This document shows, piece after piece, positions 56,940 to 64,000 of a stretch of DNA of 64,000 nt. The DNA comes from Nitrospirota bacterium (lineage in GTDB: Bacteria; Nitrospirota; Nitrospiria; Nitrospirales; Nitrospiraceae), in contig JAUXVD010000009.1 of NCBI GenBank assembly GCA_030684575.1, forward strand, positions 1-64,000, in the 5' to 3' direction. How positions within the stretch are numbered: the stretch's first letter is position 1; each line of letters starts with the position of its first letter. A program made the position numbers and the translations under genes. The notes below the pieces were generated by a model. That model ran no database searches, had not been told where the DNA came from, and worked only from the letters and a program-made list of their open reading frames with translations.

Positions 56940-57302
56940 GAGCATGCCTTTCTCGACTCTCAACGGAGGCCGATCCTCCGGTCCTCAGCGCGACCGTGAT
57001 CTCGGCTTCTGTTCAGCCGCTAAGAACCATCTTGCAACTCAAAGAACTGTAGCTGGACACACGGGGCAGATTGCTCGGTCGAACGACCGGAGGCGCCGAG
57101 ACTATCGGCACCACTTGGGCACACGCATTTCTTCAACAGCATAATACGCACCCTCTTTCGGTATCACTACCTGCCGTTGAGGTGGAATCGACGAGAGGAA
57201 AAGGTTCGCTCTATGTGATGAGCATGTCTGGGTATTCAGACATGTAATAGATAAGGCCGATTTCCCGGAAGTCAACCCATAAGATGTCGATTATATTACG
57301 TT
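56940..57302. other. Intergenic region between the K+ channel and DUF3422 genes
   Basis: About 360 bases. A perfect 8-bp hairpin CATGTCTG (57223-57230) / CAGACATG (57237-57244) with a 6-base loop lies downstream of the K+ channel gene (minus strand), possibly as a weak terminator. It also probably holds the DUF3422 promoter, which I could not place. No gene. Confidence 0.4.
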
Positions 57303-58397
57303 TTATAGTTTGCGATCATCAGATTTCTTGCCGCTGGTCAGCAAGACCAGGATATCGCCTGCTTGCAACTGTCCGATCTGGTCTAACTCTGAGAGTGAAA
57401 GGATGGTAGAGCCTCGGTAGAGCCTGAGCAAGACATCCGGCTTGAGATTCGCTGGTGTTATTCCGATTTCATCAGGCCGAACCGTCCGTTCGATCAGCCC
57501 GACCCGACCTCCTGCTGTCAGGAGGTCGTCGAGGTAATGCACCATATGGCCATGGTCCACGGCAGCGGCAATGATATAGCCGCCGAACGTGGCAGGGGAG
57601 ACGATGGTGTCGGCGCCGCCCTGCTTGAAGAGTTTCACATTTTCCTCATTTTTGGCGCTGACGATGATGCGAACGTTGGAGTTCAAATGGCGGGCGGTCA
57701 ACAGCATCAACGCGCTCGAGTCGTCACGACCGGCCGCAATGATAATGGCTTTCGCTTTGTCGATGATGGCCTCGCGCAACACGGCTTCGTGAGTGGCATC
57801 GGCCTGAAATGCCGCCACACCCAATGAACCGGCCAACTGAACCCGCTCCTCGTCCCTGTCGACGACGACAATCTGGTCTGCCCGGGTGCCACGGGACAGC
57901 AATTCCTTCGTCGTCGACAATCCGGTATGGCCGAAACCGCAGATGATGATATGCCGGTCCAATGTCCCCTGTAGTTTCGCCATGCGGTACCCCTCCATAT
58001 ATTTCCGGAGAATCAGTTGGTAGGCCGTTCCGAGAAACAAAAACCAGATACCGAACCGGATCGGTGTGACGATCAAGGCATCGATCAGCCTGGCGCGCGT
58101 GGAGACAGGCACGATGTCTCCATAGCCCACCGTGCTCACCGTGATCATCGTGAAATACACGACGTCCGTGAAAGAAACCTCGCCGTCAATCTGATCCCGT
58201 AGCCCGTCCCGATCCCACCAGAGGAGGCTAAAGACCAGAAAAAATAGCAACGCGGTGAGGCCGAGCCTCGTAGCCAAGGTCCTGGTAGGAGACCAGGCAT
58301 TCGGCGTGACGATCACACGAGGCTCGCTCTGGCCTCTCCGATTTCCCGGTACGCCTCTTAACTTAGCCATCCAATTTTGTCCTGAGACAGTTTTCAT
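57303..58397 (-). CDS. Two-helix potassium channel with RCK (TrkA-N) domain
   Basis: 364 aa. Two membrane helices flank the pore, with the selectivity filter TVSTVGYGD (86-94). The RCK domain begins at IIICGFGHTGLSTTKELL (about 148) with the NAD/ligand-binding GFGHTG, then VVVDRDEERVQLA and a C-terminal TrkA-C-like portion. It is a K+ channel gated by cytosolic ligands, in the inner membrane. Confidence 0.93.
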   Translation of the reverse strand: MKTVSGQNWMAKLRGVPGNRRGQSEPRVIVTPNAWSPTRTLATRLGLTALLFFLVFSLLWWDRDGLRDQIDGEVSFTDVVYFTMITVSTVGYGDIVPVSTRARLIDALIVTPIRFGIWFLFLGTAYQLILRKYMEGYRMAKLQGTLDRHIIICGFGHTGLSTTKELLSRGTRADQIVVVDRDEERVQLAGSLGVAAFQADATHEAVLREAIIDKAKAIIIAAGRDDSSALMLLTARHLNSNVRIIVSAKNEENVKLFKQGGADTIVSPATFGGYIIAAAVDHGHMVHYLDDLLTAGGRVGLIERTVRPDEIGITPANLKPDVLLRLYRGSTILSLSELDQIGQLQAGDILVLLTSGKKSDDRKL

Positions 58398-58431
58398 AAC
58401 ACGACGGAGCCTCGTCTGGTGAATGGCACGA

Positions 58432-59796
58432 TCATCTCTTCAGAGATTGCCCTGCTGCGCTTTCCAAATTGAGCACCGCCCGTTGATGGCCGTATAGGGC
58501 GTCCAGGTAATCATCTTTCGTTTCGCTGGTCGTGCGAAACGCGTCCACCAATTCCAGGATGTTCACCTCATTCGTTTCATAGGCCTTCTTCGTGCGATCG
58601 AGCAGGGTCAATGAGCGGTCGAGCACTCCCGCATTGTAGGTTTCGATGAGGCGGCGTGTTTGTATCAAACGATGGTACGCGAGATCCAGTTCGTTGAGCG
58701 CCTGATTGAGGGCCCGCCGATACTCGGCTTCTCCGGATTCCACGCCGATGGTTGCCTGTGCAATGCCGCCCTGGTTACGATTGAACAGCGGGAGGGGGAC
58801 GCTCAACCCTGCCGCCCATTGCTGTTGGTTGTCCGGCCCCGTAGGGCCTTGCAGCATCACTCCGGCTCCTACCGTCACATCGGGGTAGGCCAGCGCCGTG
58901 GCCAGCTTCAATTCGCGTTCTCGCTTGGCCCGTAACAGGCGTTTAGCTTTCACATCCGGACGTCGATCACCCACCTGGAGGCGCAACGTCTCGATATCGG
59001 GATGATAGGGCCGATAGAGCAGCGGCGTCGTGAGATCGAGCTGAAAATCAGGAGGCAGCGCGAGAAGAACCCGGAGATCCGAGAGGCCATTCTCGACCTC
59101 GCGCTCATGCTTGATCAATTGATGCTCCGACTTTGCCAAGAGCAGCTCCAGCCGGATCTTCTGCCGTTCGTTCGGAATCGGCCTGAGGAGCGGTGTGGCA
59201 CCAGCGATGATGCCGGCGAGTTGGTCTCGAATCTTGCGATCGACCCGAAGATGTTCGCGCTCGACCTGCACGCGGTAGTAGGAGTCGTTCACCGAGAGCG
59301 AGAGCGTGCGGACCGTGTCCTCAAACAGGGCTTCGCTTGCCCAGGCTCCCAGTTCGGCGCTCTCCATGCGAAAGCCCCGCTTCCCGGCAACCAGAAATAG
59401 TTGGCCTACCTGCGGCATGACCCCCCCGCACCGACCGGCGGTGCACCCCTGCGTGAAAGAGCTGAATAGCCCGACTGACAGCACGGGGTTGGGAAACAGG
59501 CCCGCCGTAATTTGTTGTGCGCGGGCGTCGTCGACGCCATATCGTGCGCGGAGGAGGACGAAGCTGTTTCGTGAGAACAAGGCCATGGCTTCTTCGATAC
59601 TCAACTTCTGAGGGGCAGAAGCAGCGGACCGATAGTCGTCACGGGGCGGTGGCTCGGCCGATCCAAGCGCAGGGTGCACGAGGGCGATGATGAGCCAGCA
59701 GACGAGCGAAGCCGTCTGCTCCCGCCATGGGCTCGACAGGTACTTCACGGGAGTCGTGTTACGGACGACAGGGCCGCCCATAGAATGCATGTCCAT
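58432..59796 (-). CDS. TolC family outer-membrane efflux protein
   Basis: 454 aa with a signal peptide-like N-terminus. Two repeats of the outer-membrane efflux fold are visible, including SIEEAMALFSRNSFVLLRARY, PVLSVGLFSSF, PLPLFNRNQGGIAQA and ELDLAYHRLIQTRRLIETYN. It forms the outer-membrane duct of a tripartite RND or metal (CzcC-like) efflux system. The inner-membrane and periplasmic partners are not in the window. It lies 34 bases upstream of the K+ channel gene on the same strand. Confidence 0.88.
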   Translation of the reverse strand: MDMHSMGGPVVRNTTPVKYLSSPWREQTASLVCWLIIALVHPALGSAEPPPRDDYRSAASAPQKLSIEEAMALFSRNSFVLLRARYGVDDARAQQITAGLFPNPVLSVGLFSSFTQGCTAGRCGGVMPQVGQLFLVAGKRGFRMESAELGAWASEALFEDTVRTLSLSVNDSYYRVQVEREHLRVDRKIRDQLAGIIAGATPLLRPIPNERQKIRLELLLAKSEHQLIKHEREVENGLSDLRVLLALPPDFQLDLTTPLLYRPYHPDIETLRLQVGDRRPDVKAKRLLRAKRERELKLATALAYPDVTVGAGVMLQGPTGPDNQQQWAAGLSVPLPLFNRNQGGIAQATIGVESGEAEYRRALNQALNELDLAYHRLIQTRRLIETYNAGVLDRSLTLLDRTKKAYETNEVNILELVDAFRTTSETKDDYLDALYGHQRAVLNLESAAGQSLKR

Positions 59797-59886
59797 TGGA
59801 TTGAGACTTGACCCGTAGATTTTGTCGCGCCGATCGGCTCACTCATTAGTTAGAACCAGTGGATAGGCCGTTGCCGCATCCCGCGA

Positions 59887-60192
59887 TCATGATGCAGGAG
59901 GCCGCGTATGTTCGCGGGAAAGGCGGTGGGCCTCTTCCAACTCGCGAATATGCGTTCCCTGGGATTCGACGGTGGATTCAAGGGTTCGTATGGCGCGACT
60001 CCGCTTCCATCGGCGACCGAGGGATGCGAGAAAGGTCAGCACAATTCCCGACCCTACCGAGCCGAGAATGACCAACACCAACGACGTCTGGTACTCCCAG
60101 AGGAACAAGCGAACGGTCACCGCTTCCGTGTTCTGGAGCGCAAACGCGGCAGTCAGCACCGCCAAGATCAATGCAAGAAACACAAATCCCAT
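59887..60192 (-). CDS. LapA (DUF1049) domain protein
   Basis: 101 aa from ATG 60192, which follows GGGAGG. It has two membrane helices (MGFVFLALILAVLTAAFALQN, then SLVLVILGSVGSGIVLTFLAS) with the LapA-type QNTEAVTVRLFLWEYQ between them, and a cytoplasmic coiled-coil tail. LapA-type proteins are linked to LPS/LapB envelope control in other bacteria; the role here is inferred only. Confidence 0.82.
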   Translation of the reverse strand: MGFVFLALILAVLTAAFALQNTEAVTVRLFLWEYQTSLVLVILGSVGSGIVLTFLASLGRRWKRSRAIRTLESTVESQGTHIRELEEAHRLSREHTRPPAS

Positions 60193-60314
60193 CACATACC
60201 TCCCGAACGTAAATATGTATTCGTCTCGCGGTCACGGCATCCTGCCAGCGGCGAATCACCTGCCATGAACATACTAAGCCGCGTAAAACCCTGTATCGTG
60301 CCAATGACTCCCAC

Positions 60315-61208
60315 TTACGAAGTCGCCTGGGACGAGGGCGGCGCTACTACGGTCCCGCTACGAATATGGAGGTCCCGCTGCGGAAAGGGGATCTCAATGC
60401 TCTGCTCTTTGAACGTGTTGTTGATCATGAAATTGAGATCGCTCCGAAGCACACCCGGAGTGGTGGCGTGCTGTCTGGTCCAGACCCGGAGAATGAAATT
60501 CAGCGAGCTATCGCCGAACTCTTGCAGCAGCGCGTCAGGTTTCGGGTCCTTCAACACACCCGGATGCTGGTCGGCGACCTGGAGGAGCAGCCGGCGGACC
60601 TGCTCCGGATCCGATCGATACGACACGCCGACCGGAAAATTGAACCGTACATCACGGTTGGTGTAGCTCCAGTTTGTCACTTTAGAAGAGACGAATTCGG
60701 AGTTTGGAACGATGATGGCGATGTTATCGTTGGTGACCACGGTCGTGGCCCGCAACGAAATGCTCACGACATCTCCGGTGACGGTTCCCACTTCGATGCG
60801 GTCGCCGACTTTGATGGGCCGTTCAATCAGGAGGATGAGCCCGCTAACAAGATTGTTGGTGATGTTCTGCAGACCGAATCCGACGCCGACGCCGAGGGCG
60901 CCAGCCAGAATGGTCAGGGTGCTCAGATCGATGCCCATCGTCTGGAGGATGGCCATCAGTCCGACGGCAAGGACCAGGTAACGGATGATTGTGGCCACGG
61001 CGAGCCGCACACCCAGCTCCACCTTGCTCTTGGCCAGGAGACGGGTGACGATCCAGATCTTCAGCCAGCCGGTGACGGAGAAGAGCAGTAGGATCAAGAT
61101 GATCAGCCAGAGCAGGGTCCAAATCGTGATGGCGGAGGTGCCGTCAGAGAAGAGGGGAACATTGAGAAATGATTTGATCTGCACGAACAGGTGCTGAAGG
61201 ATGTCCAT
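60315..61208 (-). CDS. MscS family mechanosensitive channel
   Basis: 297 aa. Three to four membrane helices (residues about 25-115) lead into the MscS pore and beta domain: LAGALGVGVGFGLQNITNNLVSGL and IERPIKVGDRIEVGTVTGDV, with VVTNDNIAIIVPNSEFVSSKVTNWS. It releases osmolytes on hypo-osmotic shock. A second MscS relative begins at the right edge. Confidence 0.93.
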   Translation of the reverse strand: MDILQHLFVQIKSFLNVPLFSDGTSAITIWTLLWLIILILLLFSVTGWLKIWIVTRLLAKSKVELGVRLAVATIIRYLVLAVGLMAILQTMGIDLSTLTILAGALGVGVGFGLQNITNNLVSGLILLIERPIKVGDRIEVGTVTGDVVSISLRATTVVTNDNIAIIVPNSEFVSSKVTNWSYTNRDVRFNFPVGVSYRSDPEQVRRLLLQVADQHPGVLKDPKPDALLQEFGDSSLNFILRVWTRQHATTPGVLRSDLNFMINNTFKEQSIEIPFPQRDLHIRSGTVVAPPSSQATS

Positions 61209-61281
61209 AGTGAGACGTTACGCTATCTCCCCGGATTCACCACCGGGGTTCGAATGGGATGGAGGATGACAAACTTTTCTG

Positions 61282-61989
61282 TCACGGGGTAGACCTAAAT
61301 GAGATCCGGCACCAGAGCGATTCTGCCTGCGCCTCGGTATGTTGCGAGTTGATCTGGATTCTGATGCCGACAGCTCTCTCCGGCTCCTTGCCGTACAGTT
61401 GCTTGTAGTCTTCGAAGACGTTCCGTGATTCAGTAATCCACCGGCCCATATCTGTTTGACCAGAGCGTATGACGACGGCCTTCATCTTGACCAGCGGGAG
61501 GAGGTCTGCCGCCGCCGTATCCCCCATCGTGCCGATGGGAAATGTATTCCCCCAAATGTAGGACACAGACTTCCGGAGCTCCCAGAAACGTTTCGAAAAA
61601 GCGATGATGAGCTGCGCGGGCTGATCATCTTGCTCGGTGTTCGTGAAGTCCCCCTGTTTCGGCACCGCGGTGACTTTCCATTGCCAGACCAGCCATGGTG
61701 TGCGCGTGAGATCGACGTCGATTTCTTTTTGCATGGAAAATGACGATTTGTCGGCATGGAGTTTGAGGGCCGGGCCGACATCTTCACGAATTTTTTCTAA
61801 TCCAGCGGTGCCGTGATGAGTTGCCAATTCCCAGCCTGGTGGGACTGCCTGATCTGGTCGTTCGTCAACCTCCAATAGCGGAATTTCTTCTGCTGCCGCA
61901 AGCGGATTCACAAGAGGGAAGCAGAAACCTGCCGCAATTGCAGCGAAGAGGCAGATGCGTAGGCAGCATCGGTGCGCGCTCAGATTCAT
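61282..61989 (-). CDS. DUF3047 family exported protein
   Basis: 235 aa from ATG 61989. A signal peptide (about 1-32, ending NPLAAAEE) precedes a domain with PWLVWQWKVTAVPKQGDF, PAQLIIAFSKRFW and SYIWGNTFPIG, typical of DUF3047. These periplasmic proteins have no known function and resemble a concanavalin-like fold (my inference). It is 73 bases from the MscS gene on the same strand. Confidence 0.85.
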   Translation of the reverse strand: MNLSAHRCCLRICLFAAIAAGFCFPLVNPLAAAEEIPLLEVDERPDQAVPPGWELATHHGTAGLEKIREDVGPALKLHADKSSFSMQKEIDVDLTRTPWLVWQWKVTAVPKQGDFTNTEQDDQPAQLIIAFSKRFWELRKSVSYIWGNTFPIGTMGDTAAADLLPLVKMKAVVIRSGQTDMGRWITESRNVFEDYKQLYGKEPERAVGIRIQINSQHTEAQAESLWCRISFRSTP

Positions 61990-62145
61990 GCTGTGATTGT
62001 ACACCAACGTTATCTGCTAAGCATCAATCCGGACCACGGAACGGCAAGCCTGCCACGTATCCGTTGGCAAGGGGACGCCCTCGGCCACTTTTCTATAAGA
62101 CTGGGGTAAACATGGCGTCAGGTGCGGATCTCGCTGCATGTAGGT

Positions 62146-63339
62146 TTATCGGTCCAACGACCACACGACGGAGAGCAATAGCAGGTGCTGTTCCTGTGCC
62201 AGGCCGATGACGCCTGGGGAGATCTCTCCACGCTTGAAAAACCCGCCGCCGACGCCAGAGGATTCATCGTAACGATGTTCCAGTCTTAGAAGCGCCGTCT
62301 GCCAGGGGTGGGTCCATTTATATTCCAGGGTGGTCGTCATGGCTTTTAATAGTTGCTCGGATCCGGAAATCCGACCATTGCGGTCCCAATAGAGTTCCGG
62401 GCGTACCGCCACACTCCAGGGGCCGCTGATGTTCCAATGCGCATACAATGCCCCCGCTGTCCAAAAGGTCCGGGGTTGGCCCGGCCGTTCCGCAGCGTTT
62501 TCCGTGCCGATGTCGTAGGCTGCGGCAAGGATAAGCGGTCCGTCTTTCCATTCGACGATGCTGTCGGAAAAGAATCGCCAGAATTCGATCGCGGTATTCG
62601 ACTGGTCCGGCCCGTAATACAGATTTTCTGTGACGGTCAGCCGGGAGGCCGGTTTCCAGATGAGCTGTGTGCCGTAGCTGGGTTGGTCGTTCTGATGGGA
62701 CAGATAGTTGTAGCCATTGATCACGTAGAGGCCGAGTTGCAGGCTGTCACTCAGCGGGTACTGCGCGCCCAGGCCGAACATGAAGTAGGGTGCGTTGTCG
62801 GCCATGTAGGACCGGGTATAGTTCAGGTTGTTTTTCGCATAGATCGATTGGTAGCCGATGAAGCTGTTGAACAGCCCCGCCGTCAGCGTGAGGCCGTTGC
62901 CGACCGGCGCCAGATAGGACAGATTGGCCCGTGATAGATGCCGGAGGCTGTCGGCTCCGTCCACGGGCTTTTCCCTGCCGGGATTCGGCTCCGGTACCAG
63001 TGCATTGGTGTCATAGCCTGCTTGCAGGCCAAGCTCCATCCCCCATCGCGAAGTCTCGGAAACATCTTTACGAACGTATCCCTGCACCATATTGGGAGCC
63101 AGTTCGTTGACTCTGGGAGTCGTGCCTTTGCTGCGCCAACGGTGGTTCTCAGGGAAGTTAAAGTCGAGCGCATAGCTCAGATCAACCGTCGCTCCATAGT
63201 GCCAATCGGACGACGAGACGGAAGATTCCTCTCCGAAGGCTAGGCCCAGGTTCAGGACAGGAAAAAGCAGCGCAAGCCATAATGCTCCAGCCCTTCGCAG
63301 ACCTTGGCAATGGGTTGTCGTGCATCCAAACGCGATCAA
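62146..63339 (-). CDS. Outer-membrane porin, BBP2-like
   Basis: 397 aa starting with a TTG that overlaps the stop of the upstream channel gene (TTGA). A signal peptide (about 1-35, GALWLALLFPVLNLGLAFG) precedes a beta-barrel with NGLTLTAGLFNSFIGYQSIYAKNN, GLYVINGYNYLSHQNDQPSYG and EFWRFFSDSIVEW. This matches the BBP2 (OmpL-like) pattern. It may pass solutes released by the MscS-type channel (inference from coupling). Confidence 0.83.
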   Translation of the reverse strand: MIAFGCTTTHCQGLRRAGALWLALLFPVLNLGLAFGEESSVSSSDWHYGATVDLSYALDFNFPENHRWRSKGTTPRVNELAPNMVQGYVRKDVSETSRWGMELGLQAGYDTNALVPEPNPGREKPVDGADSLRHLSRANLSYLAPVGNGLTLTAGLFNSFIGYQSIYAKNNLNYTRSYMADNAPYFMFGLGAQYPLSDSLQLGLYVINGYNYLSHQNDQPSYGTQLIWKPASRLTVTENLYYGPDQSNTAIEFWRFFSDSIVEWKDGPLILAAAYDIGTENAAERPGQPRTFWTAGALYAHWNISGPWSVAVRPELYWDRNGRISGSEQLLKAMTTTLEYKWTHPWQTALLRLEHRYDESSGVGGGFFKRGEISPGVIGLAQEQHLLLLSVVWSLDR

Positions 63340-64000
63340 GCCTGGCGACCTTCTGACGGTCCAACCAGCTGGACCTTGATCTCGGGGGTTTCGACGAGAT
63401 GGAAGGTGGCGGAGGCCAGCGCCACGCGGCCGTTGGTCTGATCCACTTCTTCCAGAATGCGGGTGAACAGCTGATCCTTCGTGATGCGGCGCTTCTTATA
63501 ATCCACGATGTAGCGCAGGGTAAACTCCATCCAATTGTCGTTGGCGACGAGGAAGACGCGGGGATCGATCTCGGTGGGATCCACTCGGTACTGATGAATC
63601 AGCTCCGTCCAGCTGGCCTTGGCCTGAGTGGAATATTCGCCGGTAACCTCGACCAGGACCCGCTGAAAGATGTCCCGGGACAAGCGGTAGTCGCAGCCAT
63701 ACTTGACGGGGACTGTTACTTCATCCCACAAAAATGGAAAGTCGCCGGAGTAATTAAAAACCGGCTCCTTGAAGACGAAGCTGTTGGCGATCTTGACGAT
63801 ACGGCCATTGTACAAATCCGCATTCACCCATTGGCCGATTTCCATCATCGTCGTCCGCAACATGCCGATGTCGATGACGTCTCCTTTGATGCCACCCAAC
63901 TGAACTCGGTCGCCGGTGTTGTAGAAGTTGCCGAACGAGATGGCCACCCAGCCGGCGAGGCTGGCGATGACTTCCTGCAAAGCAAAGGCGATTCCCGCGC
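63336..64000 (-). CDS. MscS-like mechanosensitive channel, C-terminal part (cut by right edge)
   Basis: The reading frame continues upstream past base 64000; the visible part starts within the pore region (GIAFALQEVIASLAGW) and runs through the beta domain NTGDRVQLGGIKGDVIDIG and a C-terminal cytoplasmic vestibule region. The first residues and membrane helices are outside the window. Its stop overlaps the porin start (TTGA), so the two are translationally coupled. Confidence 0.88.
   Translation of the reverse strand, partial: AGIAFALQEVIASLAGWVAISFGNFYNTGDRVQLGGIKGDVIDIGMLRTTMMEIGQWVNADLYNGRIVKIANSFVFKEPVFNYSGDFPFLWDEVTVPVKYGCDYRLSRDIFQRVLVEVTGEYSTQAKASWTELIHQYRVDPTEIDPRVFLVANDNWMEFTLRYIVDYKKRRITKDQLFTRILEEVDQTNGRVALASATFHLVETPEIKVQLVGPSEGRQA

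Overview
The window looks like a bacterial chromosome segment that probably spans the replication-origin neighbourhood. Its informational genes run in the classic order rpmH-rnpA-yidD-yidC-mnmE-mnmG-rsmG-parA-parB. Gram-negative traits are clear: outer-membrane barrels, a TolC-family protein, lipoproteins and a TesA/YbbA/YbbP cluster. The overall flavour (tandem Fe/Mn-SOD-like genes of the NHxTLYQGYV type, DUF3422, bactofilin pairs, moderate GC by eye) suggests a Nitrospirota (Nitrospira-like) organism. That placement is inference from protein character, not from a search.

Layout. 1-960: the first 17 codons of a Tat-exported protein leave the left edge, preceded by a small ORF and followed by a tRNA-Gly(GCC) with its own promoter. 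961-6866 (minus): a moxR / DUF58 / transglutaminase (TgpA-like) operon with a possible 47-codon gene inside it, and a methyltransferase-like hypothetical. 7004-9759 (plus): a ChaN lipoprotein, a double CDGSH protein, a SWIM-finger coiled-coil protein and a small membrane protein. 9855-14019: tesA divergent from ybbA-ybbP. 14112-14606: a zinc-ribbon PilZ protein. 14810-24950 (minus): nine tightly packed genes, namely a DUF4398-like lipoprotein, two L,D-transpeptidases, an L,D-transpeptidase-like protein, pgi, pgl, glk, rpiA and an M1 aminopeptidase.

At about 25 kb gene polarity switches. The intergenic region 24951-25306 contains a perfect DnaA box and a weaker inverted one, and I propose it as the candidate oriC. 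To its right, 25378-43571 is almost entirely plus strand: the rpmH-to-parB block with two identical parS palindromes flanking rsmG, two bactofilins, mnmA, the F1 part of ATP synthase (atpHAGDC, no F0 genes), rluD and small genes. 43639-47182 (minus): an outer-membrane barrel and znuABC. 47428-55345 (plus): rplI, glyA, nrdR, an unusual Rossmann-domain/histidine-kinase fusion with its NarL-type regulator, a chain of three overlapping small ORFs ending in a RiPP-precursor-like peptide, a Na+/H+ antiporter and two tandem SOD-family genes. 55563-64000 (minus): a DUF3422 protein, a K+ channel with an RCK domain, a TolC-family protein, a LapA protein, two MscS-family channels (one cut by the right edge), a DUF3047 protein and a BBP2-like porin.

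The strongest candidates for something new are the small-ORF chain at 51924-52451 and the Rossmann-kinase fusion directly upstream of it. No CRISPR array, rRNA operon, insertion sequence or prophage was recognised.
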